A stretch of 64,000 bases of DNA. It comes from Arthrobacter sp. ov407 (lineage in GTDB: Bacteria > Actinomycetota > Actinomycetes > Actinomycetales > Micrococcaceae). The stretch lies in assembly GCF_900102895.1 (NCBI RefSeq), contig NZ_FNGD01000007.1, positions 186,001 through 250,000 of the forward strand, read 5' to 3'. Each line of letters opens with the position of its first letter. Positions within the stretch are counted from its first letter, which is position 1. Below, piece by piece: positions 1 through 9,828 of the stretch. The translations under genes and the position numbers were made by a program. The notes below the pieces were generated by a model, which ran no database searches, had not been told where the DNA came from, and saw only the letters and a program-made list of their open reading frames with translations.

Positions 1-418
<418 letters not shown>

Positions 419-446
<28 letters not shown>

Positions 447-475
447 CAGCTAAGAAGGAGCAGTTCTGCGCGCAC
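419..475 (-). CDS. leuL: leuA leader peptide, 18 aa with four consecutive leucines
   Basis: A GTG-initiated frame reads MRAELLLLSCRGEASDAI and stops at TAG 421-419. The four Leu codons are CTG CTC CTT CTT. There is no ribosome site. A -10 box TACTGT (487-482) ends exactly 6 nt before the GTG, so the transcript probably starts at the start codon. Leucine-rich leader peptides controlling leuA by ribosome stalling have been predicted in actinobacteria. Here the frame, its position and the Leu run are seen directly, while its role is inferred. It resembles the leuS leader at 35487-35513. Confidence 0.85.
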
Positions 476-481
476 AATTTC

Positions 482-487
482 ACAGTA
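482..487 (-). promoter_or_regulatory. -10 box of a leaderless leuA leader transcript
   Basis: TACTGT on the minus strand sits 6 nt before the GTG of the leader peptide. I see no good -35 match at the usual distance. Confidence 0.55.
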
Positions 488-591
488 ACACGGGTGCGTA
501 AGATGAAGGAGCCAGACCACCGTAACGTCCACCATGCAGACCGTGCGCCGACAAACGCTGCGGCGCCGGACTGCCTCTCAAAGGAGCATCC

Positions 592-2544
592 GTGCCACTT
601 TCGGGGATCGACCTGTCCACCATCGACGCCGGCGTCCGTCCGCAGGATGACCTGTACCAGCACGTGAATGGCGGCTGGCTCAACAGCACGGTCATTCCGG
701 ACGACCGGCCGCTGGAGGGCACGTTTACTGCGCTGCGCGACGCTTCGGAGCTCGCCGTGAAGGAGATTATCGAGCGGGCCGCCGCGCGTGGCGCAGAGGC
801 CACCGGCATCGAGCGGAAGATCGGGGACCTCTACAACAGCTTCATGGACGAAGCGGCGGTGGAAGCCAAGGGCCTGGACCCGCTCCGGGCCCGGCTGGCG
901 GAGGTGTTTGCCACAACATCGGTGCCCGCACTCGTGGCGCTGGCCGGACGCCTGTTCCGCGCCGACGTCTCGGGGCTCTTCTACATCTACCCCGCCCCTG
1001 ACGCCGGAAACCCGGACCGGGTGCTGCTCTACACCGGCCAAGGGGGCCTCGGCCTGCCGGATGAATCGTATTACCGGGAAGAAAAGTTCGCCCCGATGGT
1101 CCAGGCCTACCGGGAGCACGTTCAGGCGATGCTGGGCCTCGCGGATGTGGCGGACGCGGAGGGCGCGGCCGGACGCGTGACGGCGCTGGAAACTTCGCTG
1201 GCCTCGCACCACTGGGACAACGTGACTTTGCGGAATCCGCAAAAGACGTACAACCTGAAATCCGCCGGGGAGGCCGCGGAACTGTTCCCGCTGCTGGCCG
1301 ACTGGTTCGACGCCGCCGGCATCGAGCCGGAGAAGCGGGCCGAGCTCGTGATGAGCACCCCCGATTTCTTCTCCGGCGCGGCCTCACTGCTGGCTACCGA
1401 ACCGCTGGCGACCTGGCAGGAATGGCTCGCCATGCGCGTCGTCAGCGCTGCCGCCCCGTACCTGTCCTCTGCGTTCGTGGACGCAAACTTCGCGTTCTAT
1501 GGCACCACCCTGAGCGGTACGCCGCGGATCAAGGACCGCTGGAAGCGCGGCGTCGCGGTGGTCGAGGCCGGCCTCGGTGAGGCGGTCGGCCAGATCTACG
1601 TCGCCGAACACTTCCCTGAAGGGAACAAGGCGCGCATGCAGACCCTTGTCGCCAACCTCATCGCGGCGTACCGGGACTCCATCACGGGGCTGGACTGGAT
1701 GGGCGAGGAAACGAAGCTCGAGGCCCTGAAGAAACTGGACACCTTCCGCGCCAAGATCGGGTACCCGGACAAGTGGATCGACTACTCCGCCGTCCAGGTC
1801 GATCCCACCGATCTGCTCGGGAACGTGGAGCGCGCGCACAGCGCCGACGTCGACCGCCACCTCGACGAGGTCGGCAAACCCGTGGACCGCGAGAAATGGC
1901 TCATGACCCCGCAGACGGTCAACGCCTACTACCACCCGCTGCTCAACGAGATCGTGTTCCCCGCCGCGATCCTGCAGCCTCCGTTCTTCACCGCCGACGC
2001 CGACGACGCCGTCAACTACGGCGGCATCGGCGCCATAATCGGCCACGAAATCGGCCACGGCTTCGATGACCAAGGTTCGCAGTACGACGGCAACGGCCTG
2101 CTGCGCAACTGGTGGACAGAGGGCGACCGCAACGCCTTCGAGGCCCTGGCCTCGAGGCTGGTGGCGCAGTTTGATGCCCTCTCCCCCACGGCCGCCCCTG
2201 GCCACTACGTCAACGGAAAACTCACCCTGGGCGAGAACATCGGCGACCTCGGCGGCCTCACCATCGCCTATAAGGCCTACCTGATCAGCCTCGACGGTCA
2301 GGAACCCCCGGTGCTCGACGGCCTGACCGGGGTCCAGCGCTTCTTCGCTTCCTGGGCCGCAGGGTGGCGGCAGGTCATCCGGAATGAAGAAGCCATCCGC
2401 CGGCTGGCGACCGACCCGCACTCCCCCAACGAGTTCCGCACGAACGCGATCGCCAAGAACCTCGATGCCTTCCACGAGGCGTTCGGCGTCAGCGATCAGG
2501 ACGGCATGTGGATGGCACCGGCGGAGCGCGTCAGCATCTGGTGA
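592..2544 (+). CDS. M13 family metallopeptidase (neprilysin/PepO-like)
   Basis: A zinc endopeptidase of 650 aa. The zinc site is visible: HEIGH at residues 485-489 and ENIGD at 548-552, the second motif supplying the third ligand, as in neprilysin and PepO. Residues 1-370 form the M13 N-terminal domain and 400-650 the catalytic domain, ending in the family-typical WMAP region. There is no signal peptide or membrane segment, so a cytosolic oligopeptidase is likely, although some actinobacterial relatives such as Zmp1 leave the cell. The GTG start is fixed by AAGGAG at 581-586. It is divergent from leuA and probably monocistronic. Confidence 0.95.
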   Translation: MPLSGIDLSTIDAGVRPQDDLYQHVNGGWLNSTVIPDDRPLEGTFTALRDASELAVKEIIERAAARGAEATGIERKIGDLYNSFMDEAAVEAKGLDPLRARLAEVFATTSVPALVALAGRLFRADVSGLFYIYPAPDAGNPDRVLLYTGQGGLGLPDESYYREEKFAPMVQAYREHVQAMLGLADVADAEGAAGRVTALETSLASHHWDNVTLRNPQKTYNLKSAGEAAELFPLLADWFDAAGIEPEKRAELVMSTPDFFSGAASLLATEPLATWQEWLAMRVVSAAAPYLSSAFVDANFAFYGTTLSGTPRIKDRWKRGVAVVEAGLGEAVGQIYVAEHFPEGNKARMQTLVANLIAAYRDSITGLDWMGEETKLEALKKLDTFRAKIGYPDKWIDYSAVQVDPTDLLGNVERAHSADVDRHLDEVGKPVDREKWLMTPQTVNAYYHPLLNEIVFPAAILQPPFFTADADDAVNYGGIGAIIGHEIGHGFDDQGSQYDGNGLLRNWWTEGDRNAFEALASRLVAQFDALSPTAAPGHYVNGKLTLGENIGDLGGLTIAYKAYLISLDGQEPPVLDGLTGVQRFFASWAAGWRQVIRNEEAIRRLATDPHSPNEFRTNAIAKNLDAFHEAFGVSDQDGMWMAPAERVSIW

Positions 2545-2589
2545 CCCCGGGGCTACCGGTCACTGCGGACAGCAGTGGCCGGTACACGC

Positions 2590-2618
2590 TTGCGTGAATA
2601 CATCCTCAGCTGTACTTT
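2590..2618 (+). promoter_or_regulatory. Promoter and candidate operator of the arsR-CDF operon
   Basis: TTGCGT (2590-2595) and TACTTT (2613-2618) are 17 nt apart, and TACTTT ends 6 nt before the arsR ATG, giving a leaderless transcript. Between them lies an imperfect inverted repeat AATACA-N8-TGTACT (2597-2616 region), a plausible site for the ArsR-type repressor encoded next. Confidence 0.6.
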
Positions 2619-2624
2619 CGGTGC

Positions 2625-2951
2625 ATGGAAACTCTCACGCATGCCCCGGTGCTGGCGCGATTCGGCTATGCCGTGTCGGACCCGACGCGGGCCGAAATCC
2701 TGCTTGCTCTGACGGATGCGCCGTCGTATCCCTCTGAGCTGGCGGATTCACTCGGCGTGTCCCGGCAGAGCATGTCGAACCACCTCACCTGCCTGCGGGG
2801 ATGCGGGCTGGTGGTTGCCGTACCGGAGGGACGCAGGACCCGCTACGAGCTCGCCGATCGGCGCCTCGGCCATGCCCTGAAGGATCTCCTGGGCGTCGTC
2901 CTCGCAGTGGACCCAGCCTGCTGCGCACCGGACGGGACGTGTACGGTATGA
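2625..2951 (+). CDS. ArsR/SmtB-family metal-sensing repressor
   Basis: A winged-helix regulator of 108 aa that would release DNA on metal binding. The recognition-helix region ADSLGVSRQSMSNHLTCLRGCGLV (about residues 44-67) is typical of the family. Cys60 and Cys64 flank the recognition helix, and the C-terminus carries ACCAPDGTC. This arrangement recalls the Cd/Pb sensors CmtR and CadC more than arsenic sensors. It has no ribosome site and probably uses a leaderless start. Its stop codon overlaps the next gene as ATGA, so the two are co-translated. Metal identity is inferred only. Confidence 0.9.
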   Translation: METLTHAPVLARFGYAVSDPTRAEILLALTDAPSYPSELADSLGVSRQSMSNHLTCLRGCGLVVAVPEGRRTRYELADRRLGHALKDLLGVVLAVDPACCAPDGTCTV

Positions 2952-3664
2952 CTTCCCTCCAACTCTCGCCGACCATGGCCCGCCGTACCGTTCTCAGCCG
3001 CCGGATCCGCCTGCTCGCGGCGGGAACCATTAGCTATAACCTCATCGAGGCTGTTGTGGCCCTGTGGGCCGGGGGCGCGGCCGATTCGTCGGCGCTCATC
3101 GGCTTTGGCCTGGATTCAGTCATTGAGGTCGCTTCGGCGCTGGCGCTGTCGTGGCAGTTTTCCGCCAAGGACCCTGAGCGGCGCGAACACCTCACGCTGC
3201 GGATTATCGCTGTTTCGTTCTTCGCGCTGGCCGCCTTTGTCTCCGCCGACGCGCTCAGGTCACTTCTCGGCGCCGGCCAGGCGCAGCACTCGACCGCGGG
3301 CATCGTGATTGCCGCTCTGAGCCTGGTGATCATGCCTGTGCTCTCGTGGCTCCAGCGCCAGGCGGGCCGGGAGCTCGGATCGCGCACGGCGGTGGCCGAC
3401 TCCAAGCAGACCCTGCTCTGCACTTACCTTTCGGCGGTCCTGCTGGTGGGTTTGGTGCTGAACAGCACCCTTGGCTGGTGGTGGGCCGATGCCGCCGCGG
3501 CGCTGGTTATCGCCGCTATCGCCATTCGCGAGGGCATCAACGCCTGGCGCGGAGACGTCTGCTGCACGGTTCCGATCACGGCAGCCGACAGCCTCCCGGC
3601 AGCCACCACGTCGGCGTGCTGCGATGAATGCGGTGACGAAAAGGCCCCGTCCAAAGGAATCTGA
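2948..3664 (+). CDS. Cation efflux protein, CDF-like
   Basis: A membrane protein of 238 aa with about five to six hydrophobic segments (around residues 20-40, 60-75, 90-105, 120-135, 165-185 and 190-205). The membrane signature SSALIGFGLDSVIEVASALALSW resembles the metal site of cation diffusion facilitators, with Asp and Glu in the helix. It lacks a full cytosolic CDF domain. Instead the C-terminus is cysteine-rich (DVCCTVP, ACCDECGDE), as in small CDF-like exporters paired with CmtR-type regulators. It overlaps the upstream repressor by 4 nt. Likely job: export of a soft metal such as Cd, Pb or Zn. Confidence 0.85.
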   Translation: MTSLQLSPTMARRTVLSRRIRLLAAGTISYNLIEAVVALWAGGAADSSALIGFGLDSVIEVASALALSWQFSAKDPERREHLTLRIIAVSFFALAAFVSADALRSLLGAGQAQHSTAGIVIAALSLVIMPVLSWLQRQAGRELGSRTAVADSKQTLLCTYLSAVLLVGLVLNSTLGWWWADAAAALVIAAIAIREGINAWRGDVCCTVPITAADSLPAATTSACCDECGDEKAPSKGI

Positions 3665-3674
3665 ACGGGGCCTT
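3641..3674. terminator. Bidirectional terminator hairpin
   Basis: A perfect 10-bp stem, AAGGCCCCGT (3641-3650) with ACGGGGCCTT (3665-3674), spans the stop codon of the CDF gene and lies just before the end of the convergent LCP gene. Confidence 0.75.
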
Positions 3675-3688
3675 CGACAGCCGACTTC

Positions 3689-5257
3689 CTACCGGGTGAT
3701 CAGCGCCGGGTTCGTCTGCTGGCAGACGGTATCGCCGGCTGTCTGGTTAACGATGTCCGGGGGCAACTGCGGCGTGGGAGCTGCTGTCGGCTTCCCGTTG
3801 GCGAAGTCGCTGCCCAGATAGACCTGAACCCCGGCAACGCCGGCAGCCGGGAGCACCTGGCCCGGCGCCACCCCGAGGAGAGCCGCGACGTCAGCGGCCA
3901 CGTCGGCGTAGTCCGCACCATAATAAACAGCCGTTTTCGCGACGGGCTGAGCCGTCAGTTGGCCCACCTGGGTGAAGCCGGCGCCCTTGACGGCCTGCAT
4001 GATCGCCTGAGTCCGGGCCGGCGCGCCTGAGCCGTTGGCCACTGTAACGGGCTGCAGCGTCTTGTCGTAGGCCGGTGCGGGGGCGCTGGGCGTCGGCGTG
4101 GCGCTGGCACGAGCGCCCGGTGACGCGCTCGGCTTGGCGGTCGGATCCGTCAGGTCAACGTCCTTGCGCATGGCGGCGAATAGCTGGGACGCCCTGGGCT
4201 CGGCCAGCTGCAGCCGGTTGATGTCGGAATCAGCTGGGACGGTCGGCGCGGCCACAAAGGCCACCTTCTTGACGTCGATGTTCTGGAGCCGGTTGGCCAC
4301 GGTCAGCAGCGTCGGCACCGAGGCCAGGCCTTCGTCGATGGTCAGGTTCTTGGTGATCGCGTCCGCGATGCCGAGCATCCTGGCCGGGTTGGTGAGGGTG
4401 CCGTCGTCCTTGATTTTCCTGGTCAGGGAGGACAGGAAGCCCTGCTGGGCCTTGATGCGGCCGAGGTCGCTGCCGTCGCCGAAGGCGTGCCGGGTGCGGA
4501 CGAACGACAATGCCTGCTCGCCCTGGACGGTGGAGGTGCCCTTGGGCAGCCGCAGCTTCGAGTCGGGGTCGTAAAGGGCGTCGCTGACGCACACCTGCAC
4601 GCCACCGACGGCGTTGGAAAGTTCCTTGACGGCGTTGAAGTCGGCCATCATGAAGTGGTCGATCTCGAGGCCGGTGAGCTTGTTGACGGTGTCCACGGCG
4701 CAGCCGATACCGGCCTCGGACATCGCCGAGTTGATCATGACGCCGGTCTGGGCCGGGAACTCCCGGTTGGTCTTCGGGTCCTTGCACTTGGGGACGTCGA
4801 CCAGCAGGTCGCGGGGGAAGCTGATGACACTGACCCGTTTATTGTCCGCCGAGATGTCCAGGAGCATCATCACGTCCGAGTGTCCGTAGCCGGTCGCGTC
4901 ATCACTGGAGCCGTACGCCGAGTTCTTCCCGTCGCGTGTGTCTGAACCGAGGATCAGGATCTGCATCCGGTCCGTCGACTCGTTCACCCCGTCCTCGGAC
5001 TTGATGCTGCCGGCGCTCAGCGGGGCCTTGGTGAGGTTGCCCTGGAGCCGGATGGCCCAGTAAGCACCGAAGGCGATCACGCCTACCAGGAGCACCGCGA
5101 TCACGCCCGTGGTTACTTTCAACCAAGTCGGGGTCCGCCGGACGGCTCCGAGGTGGCGGGCCGCACCAACGGCGGGATCGTCCGTGTGCCGGGCAGCGGC
5201 AGCTGCCCGGACCGGCGGGGCGGATCCGTCGGCACGGTTGTCACGGGGTCGAACCAC
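3689..5257 (-). CDS. LytR-CpsA-Psr (LCP) family cell-wall glycopolymer ligase with LytR_C domain
   Basis: A 522-aa protein that would transfer lipid-linked glycopolymers such as arabinogalactan-like or teichoic polymers onto peptidoglycan. A cytosolic N-terminus (1-44) is followed by one membrane helix (about 45-68). The LCP catalytic domain (about 95-265) shows the family motifs LILGSDTRDG, SDVMMLLDIS and ISFPRDLLVDVP, whose Asp and Arg residues bind the pyrophosphate. The C-terminal LytR_C domain (about 400-485) follows a Ser/Pro/Ala linker. The GTG start has GGAAGG about 8 nt upstream. It is convergent with the CDF gene. Confidence 0.93.
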   Translation of the reverse strand: MVRPRDNRADGSAPPVRAAAAARHTDDPAVGAARHLGAVRRTPTWLKVTTGVIAVLLVGVIAFGAYWAIRLQGNLTKAPLSAGSIKSEDGVNESTDRMQILILGSDTRDGKNSAYGSSDDATGYGHSDVMMLLDISADNKRVSVISFPRDLLVDVPKCKDPKTNREFPAQTGVMINSAMSEAGIGCAVDTVNKLTGLEIDHFMMADFNAVKELSNAVGGVQVCVSDALYDPDSKLRLPKGTSTVQGEQALSFVRTRHAFGDGSDLGRIKAQQGFLSSLTRKIKDDGTLTNPARMLGIADAITKNLTIDEGLASVPTLLTVANRLQNIDVKKVAFVAAPTVPADSDINRLQLAEPRASQLFAAMRKDVDLTDPTAKPSASPGARASATPTPSAPAPAYDKTLQPVTVANGSGAPARTQAIMQAVKGAGFTQVGQLTAQPVAKTAVYYGADYADVAADVAALLGVAPGQVLPAAGVAGVQVYLGSDFANGKPTAAPTPQLPPDIVNQTAGDTVCQQTNPALITR

Positions 5258-5389
5258 TTGTTGAGCCTTCCTACACGAACGGGGAGTCGGCCCATTTTAG
5301 ACTCCGAATCTGAGAAAACGCCGATCATCCCCCTTTTGGGGGCGGCGGGAAGGGCCAACGGCCAAAATAAGGCCTAAACAGAGCCAGGA

Positions 5390-6349
5390 TCAGAAGCCCA
5401 GTTTGACGAGCTGCTTCGGGTCGCGCTGCCAATCCTTGGCGACCTTCACATGCAGGTCCAGGTAGATCCGGGCGCCGAGCAGCGCCTCAATCGCCTTGCG
5501 CGCATTGGTCCCGACCTCGCGGAGCCGGGCGCCGCCCTTGCCGATGATGATGGCCTTCTGGGAGGGCCGCTCAACGTAAAGATTGACGCGGACATCCAGG
5601 AACGGCCTGTCTTCCGGCCGGCCTTCCCGCGGAACGATCTCGTCGACGACGACGGCCAGGGAGTGCGGCAATTCGTCGCGGACGCCTTCGAGGGCGGCCT
5701 CCCGGATGAGTTCGGCGATCATCACGGCTTCCGGCTCGTCCGTCAGGTGCCCGTCCGGGTACAGCGGCGGGGACGCCGGCATGTGGCTGATCAGCACGTC
5801 GGCGAGGGTTTCGACTTGGAAACCGTCAGTGGCGGAGACGGGGACGATGTCCTTCCAGCCGTCCTCGCCGAGGACTTCGCGGCCGAGGGCGGCGACGGCG
5901 AGCAGCTGCTCGGTGAGGCCCTGGCGGTCCACTGTGTCGGCCTTGGTCACGATCGCGATGACCGGCTTGTTGCCGATGGCGGCGAGCTGGGCGGCGATGA
6001 ACTTGTCTCCGGGGCCGATCTTCTCGTTGGCGGGCAGGCAGAAGCCGATCGCGTCGACCTCGGCGAGTGTGTCGGCGACGAGTTCGTTCAGCCGCTTCCC
6101 CAGCAGCGTGCGCGGGCGGTGCAGGCCCGGGGTGTCCACGAGGATCAGCTGGGCGTCGTCCCGGTGCACGATGCCACGAATCGTGTGCCGCGTGGTCTGC
6201 GGCTTGGCCGAGGTGATTGCCACCTTTTGCCCGACCAGGGCGTTGGTGAGGGTGGACTTGCCCGCATTGGGCCGCCCCACCAGCACCGAGAACCCGGCGC
6301 GGTAGCCGCCGTGGGCTGCTTCGCCGTCGGACTTATTCTGCTTGCTCAC
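5390..6349 (-). CDS. era: GTPase Era
   Basis: A ribosome-assembly GTPase that binds 16S rRNA. The G1 motif GRPNAGKST, G3 DTPGLHRP and G4 TKAD occupy the N-terminal two thirds. The C-terminal KH domain shows IIGKGGARLREVG. I chose the GTG at 6349, with GGGAG 6 nt upstream, over an upstream in-frame start at 6397 that lacks a site. This gives 319 aa, close to the family length. It overlaps the end of the CorC-like gene by 17 nt, so translation is coupled. Confidence 0.95.
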   Translation of the reverse strand: MSKQNKSDGEAAHGGYRAGFSVLVGRPNAGKSTLTNALVGQKVAITSAKPQTTRHTIRGIVHRDDAQLILVDTPGLHRPRTLLGKRLNELVADTLAEVDAIGFCLPANEKIGPGDKFIAAQLAAIGNKPVIAIVTKADTVDRQGLTEQLLAVAALGREVLGEDGWKDIVPVSATDGFQVETLADVLISHMPASPPLYPDGHLTDEPEAVMIAELIREAALEGVRDELPHSLAVVVDEIVPREGRPEDRPFLDVRVNLYVERPSQKAIIIGKGGARLREVGTNARKAIEALLGARIYLDLHVKVAKDWQRDPKQLVKLGF

Positions 6350-7664
6350 GTGAGACTCCCTGTTGGATTGGTGCGGCCTCGTCGAGAAGGTCTTCAAGGT
6401 CAGTTTGTTCTTTTGCTACGGCGGCCGCAATGATGTGGCTGACGCGGTTCCGCCGGCCCTCGAGCCGGTCGGCGCGGAGGGACAGCCCGTGGACCTGGAC
6501 GGCGCTGCCAACAATCGGCACCCGCCCGAGGGCCTTGGCGAGCAGGCCGCCCACGGTGTCCACTTCGTCGTCGTCGAGCTCAAGGTCGAAGAGCTCCCCG
6601 AGGTCATCGATGCTCATCCGGGCGCTGACCCGGTAGCTTCCGTCGCCCAGGGCCACGGCCTCGGCGCTTTCGGTGTCGTATTCGTCCACGATCTCGCCGA
6701 CGATCTCCTCGATGAGGTCCTCGAGCGTGACCAGCCCTGCCGTGCCGCCGTATTCGTCGATGACGATCGCAACGTGCGTGGATTCTTTCTGCAGTTCGCG
6801 CAGCAGGTCGCTGACAAGCTTCGAGTCCGGCACGTAGCGGACCTCACGGGCTAGCTCGTCCACGACCGGCGGTTCCTCGTCCGGGCCGAGGTTGTGGAGC
6901 GAGGCGGCGACGTCCTTGAGGTACACAATGCCCAGGATCTGGTCCGTGTTTTCGCCGATGATCGGGATGCGTGAGTACCCGGAGCGCAGGAACAGCGACA
7001 TCGCACGCCGCAGGCTGGACCCGGAGTCGATCGTAAGGATGTCGGTCCGCGGCACCATGACCGAGCGGACCAGGGTGTCCCCAAAGTCGAAGACCGACTG
7101 GATCAGCTCGGCCTCGTTGTCCTCGATCACGTCGGACTCAGTGGCCCGGTCCACGAGTTCGCGGAATTCCTCTTCGCTGAAGAACGCCTCGCTGTCGGCG
7201 GGGGCGCCGGGGGCTACGACGCTGCCAAGCCGCACCAGCCAGCCCGGGATCGGTCCGAGCACAGCGTAGAGGGACCGGACCAGCGGGGCGCTGAACCGGA
7301 CCAGGGCGGCGGAGTGGACCCGGCCGAGCTGCCGAGGTGACACCCCGACAATCACGAAACCGACCACCGCCATGATGCCCGTCGCCGCCAGCCCGGCGAG
7401 CCAGACGTTGTCCAGCATGCTGTAGAGAAGGACAGTCACGGCGACGGCGGCAGCCATCTCGAACCAGACCCGCCAGAACCGGAGGGCGCGCATGTGCCCC
7501 ACGGGCTGCGCCAGGATGCGTTTGAGTGACGTGCCCCTGCTGTTCAGGACCGCCTGTTCGGCGTCGTGCCGGGGCAGGAAGTTGAACGCGGACTCGGCAG
7601 CGGTGAGCACCGCGGCAAAGCTAAGGAACACCAGCGCCATGCCGGCCAGGATCAGTGGGGTCAC
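6333..7664 (-). CDS. HlyC/CorC-family protein (CNNM/DUF21 transmembrane domain plus CBS pair)
   Basis: A 443-aa membrane protein. An N-terminal DUF21 region with four hydrophobic segments (about 1-130) precedes tandem CBS domains (about 205-325, with SRIPIIGEN and IDEYGGTAGLVTLEDLIEEIVGEI) and a C-terminal CorC_HlyC transporter-associated domain (about 340-425). Relatives are linked to Mg2+/Co2+ efflux or transport; the old label 'hemolysin' is misleading. The GTG start overlaps the ybeY stop as GTGA. It sits in the conserved phoH-ybeY-corC-era cluster. Confidence 0.93.
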   Translation of the reverse strand: MTPLILAGMALVFLSFAAVLTAAESAFNFLPRHDAEQAVLNSRGTSLKRILAQPVGHMRALRFWRVWFEMAAAVAVTVLLYSMLDNVWLAGLAATGIMAVVGFVIVGVSPRQLGRVHSAALVRFSAPLVRSLYAVLGPIPGWLVRLGSVVAPGAPADSEAFFSEEEFRELVDRATESDVIEDNEAELIQSVFDFGDTLVRSVMVPRTDILTIDSGSSLRRAMSLFLRSGYSRIPIIGENTDQILGIVYLKDVAASLHNLGPDEEPPVVDELAREVRYVPDSKLVSDLLRELQKESTHVAIVIDEYGGTAGLVTLEDLIEEIVGEIVDEYDTESAEAVALGDGSYRVSARMSIDDLGELFDLELDDDEVDTVGGLLAKALGRVPIVGSAVQVHGLSLRADRLEGRRNRVSHIIAAAVAKEQTDLEDLLDEAAPIQQGVSREQAE

Positions 7665-8134
7665 TGAACCGTCTCGGACGGGGCCGCTTTGCCGGTGAAG
7701 GAGGTCAGCAGTTCGCGCTGCAGCCCGAACATCTCTTCCTTCTCTTCCGGCTCGGCGTGGTCATAACCCAGCAGGTGCAGGATGCCGTGCGTGGTGAGCA
7801 GCAGCATCTCGTCCTGGGTGGAGTGGCCGGCGTTACGGGCCTGGACCTCGGCCACCTGGGGGCAGATGGCGATGTCGCCGAGCATGCCCTGCGGCGTCGG
7901 CTTGTCCGGCGTGCCCGGGGTGAGCTCGTCCATAGGCACGGAAAGGACATCGGTGGAGCCCGGCTCGTCCATCAGTTCGAGGTGGAGCTTTTCCATGGCC
8001 GGTTCGTCTACCAGCAGGATGGACAGTTCCGCCTGCGGGTGGATGTAGAGCTGCTCGAAGATGAAACGCGACAGAGCCACAAGCTCCGACTCGTCCACGA
8101 CGACGCCGGACTCGTTGTTGACCTCAATGCTCAT
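7661..8134 (-). CDS. ybeY: Endoribonuclease YbeY
   Basis: A zinc-dependent single-strand RNase that acts in 16S rRNA 3'-end maturation and ribosome quality control. The diagnostic metal motif HGILHLLGYDH (H3xH5xH pattern) lies near residue 120. The length of 157 aa is normal. Its ATG overlaps the phoH stop as ATGA, and its stop overlaps the next gene as GTGA, so the whole cluster is translationally coupled. Confidence 0.96.
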   Translation of the reverse strand: MSIEVNNESGVVVDESELVALSRFIFEQLYIHPQAELSILLVDEPAMEKLHLELMDEPGSTDVLSVPMDELTPGTPDKPTPQGMLGDIAICPQVAEVQARNAGHSTQDEMLLLTTHGILHLLGYDHAEPEEKEEMFGLQRELLTSFTGKAAPSETVQ

Positions 8135-9219
8135 GCGTGTTCTCCCCGCGTTTCCCGGGCAACGGAGTGCTTGACCCGGCTCCTTTGGACTTCGTCCCAG
8201 ATGCTGTAGGCGTTGACGATATCCCCGACCAAGCGGTGCCGGACGACGTCCGAGGCATCCAGGATCGTGAAGTTCACGTCCTCGATCCCCTGCAGGATCT
8301 CCTCGACGATCCTGAGCCCCGAGCGGGTGCCAAAGGGAAGGTCAACCTGGGTGACGTCGCCGGTGACCACCATCTTGGAGCCGAAGCCCAGGCGGGTCAG
8401 GAACATCTTCATCTGTTCCGGCGTGGTGTTCTGGGCCTCATCGAGGATGATGAAGGCGTCGTTGAGCGTGCGGCCGCGCATGTACGCCAGCGGCGCGACT
8501 TCGATGGTGCCGGCGGCCATGAGGCGCGGAATGGATTCGGGGTCCATCATGTCGTGCAAGGCGTCGTACAGCGGCCGCAAGTAGGGGTCGATCTTGTCGC
8601 TCAGGGTGCCCGGCAGGAAGCCGAGCCGCTCCCCCGCCTCGACGGCAGGACGGGTCAGGATGATGCGGCTGACTTCCTTCTGCTGCAGGGCCTGGACGGC
8701 CTTGGCCATCGCCAGATACGTCTTGCCGGTACCGGCCGGCCCGATCCCGAAGATCACCGTGTTCGCGTCGATCGCGTCCACATAGTTCTTTTGGTTCAGC
8801 GTCTTGGGCCGGATGGTCTTCCCGCGGGTGGAGAGGATGTTGGTGGTCAGCACTTCCACGGGGTTCTGCAGTGACTGGCTGCGGAGCAGGGAGACGAGCT
8901 GCTGCAGGACGGCCGGGGTGATGACGGTGCCCCTGGCTACCAGCCCACGCACCTCGTTGAGCAGGCGCATGATGCGCGGCACGTCAGCGGCAGGACCGCT
9001 GATGGCGAGCTCGTTCCCCCGGACATGGAAATCGACGGCGGGGAACTGGTTTTCGATGAACCGCAAGGCCTCGTCATGGCTGCCCAGCGACTGGACCATC
9101 TGTTCTGAGTCGTCGAACACGACCACCTCCGTCCGCAGCCCTGGTAGGGAGTGGGGGAATTCCCCTGCGGTGCGTTCTCGGGCGCTGAACCGGGCCTTGC
9201 CGTTCGCTGCTTCAGTCAT
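8131..9219 (-). CDS. phoH: PhoH-family ATPase
   Basis: A P-loop ATPase of 362 aa implicated in RNA metabolism with YbeY. Walker [13 protein letters not shown] and Walker [11 protein letters not shown] are plain, followed by [15 protein letters not shown] sequence ([12 protein letters not shown]). An N-terminal KH-like region (about 25-110) precedes the ATPase domain. I chose the ATG at 9219 ([12 protein letters not shown]), where homology begins; the open frame continues upstream to 9417 without family-like sequence. It leads the phoH-ybeY-corC-era run. Confidence 0.95.
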   Translation of the reverse strand: MTEAANGKARFSARERTAGEFPHSLPGLRTEVVVFDDSEQMVQSLGSHDEALRFIENQFPAVDFHVRGNELAISGPAADVPRIMRLLNEVRGLVARGTVITPAVLQQLVSLLRSQSLQNPVEVLTTNILSTRGKTIRPKTLNQKNYVDAIDANTVIFGIGPAGTGKTYLAMAKAVQALQQKEVSRIILTRPAVEAGERLGFLPGTLSDKIDPYLRPLYDALHDMMDPESIPRLMAAGTIEVAPLAYMRGRTLNDAFIILDEAQNTTPEQMKMFLTRLGFGSKMVVTGDVTQVDLPFGTRSGLRIVEEILQGIEDVNFTILDASDVVRHRLVGDIVNAYSIWDEVQRSRVKHSVARETRGEHA

Positions 9220-9382
9220 GGTGTTGGCCCGCGGGCCTCTGGTCCCCTCCAGTATGAATATGGTCGGTCGCCGTGATCCGTACCGACGGCGGTTCGCACC
9301 GCCCGCGGCCGGGGTCAACGGGTCCTTCCATCTTACGCCAGCGCGGCGCGCCCGACGCCGTGCGGGGATCCGGCGTCGGGCG

Positions 9383-9607
9383 TTACAGGTAGATGTTTCC
9401 GGAGACGACCCACCCATCCAGCCAGTGGGCGCCGGTTGCCGGGAACGGCAGTTCCGCGTTCTCCGGCTCCGAAACGTCCCAGGGGCCCGGCCGTGCCGCG
9501 GTCAAGGGCAAGACTGCCCACCAGCCGGACGGCGAGTGGTCAACACCGGCGAAGTGTCCGAGAATGTGGCGGAGTGTCTTCGGGCTGACGTGAGATTGTT
9601 CCGTCAT
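9383..9607 (-). CDS. Small hypothetical protein, 74 aa
   Basis: I do not recognise the family. The protein begins MTEQSHVSPKTLRHILGHF and ends in WLDGWVVSGNIYL. It is rich in Trp and Pro in its second half, soluble, and without cysteines or a signal peptide. A good ribosome site (AAAGGA, 6 nt before the ATG) supports it as a real gene. It is the last gene before phoH and marks one edge of the accessory insert. Confidence 0.65.
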   Translation of the reverse strand: MTEQSHVSPKTLRHILGHFAGVDHSPSGWWAVLPLTAARPGPWDVSEPENAELPFPATGAHWLDGWVVSGNIYL

Positions 9608-9816
9608 GGCGAGTCCTTTCGACGCTGGAAACCCCAATCAACCACCGCGGACACGGGTTCCCAAGCCCGGCCGCAACGCACCGTCGCGCAGAGACACGGC
9701 GCGTCACGCACCCGTTGCATGACGTAAAACTTCGGCACTGCCCTGGGGACGCCGGGGACCTGGATCGCGGACTGCCGGGGGTATGCGGGTAACTGGGGTT
9801 CCCCGGCCACGGCCGC

Positions 9817-9822
9817 TAGGCT
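9817..9822 (+). promoter_or_regulatory. -10 box of the methyltransferase gene (leaderless)
   Basis: TAGGCT ends 6 nt before the ATG at 9829, which supports that ATG as the native start. Confidence 0.5.
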
Positions 9823-9828
9823 CGTCCG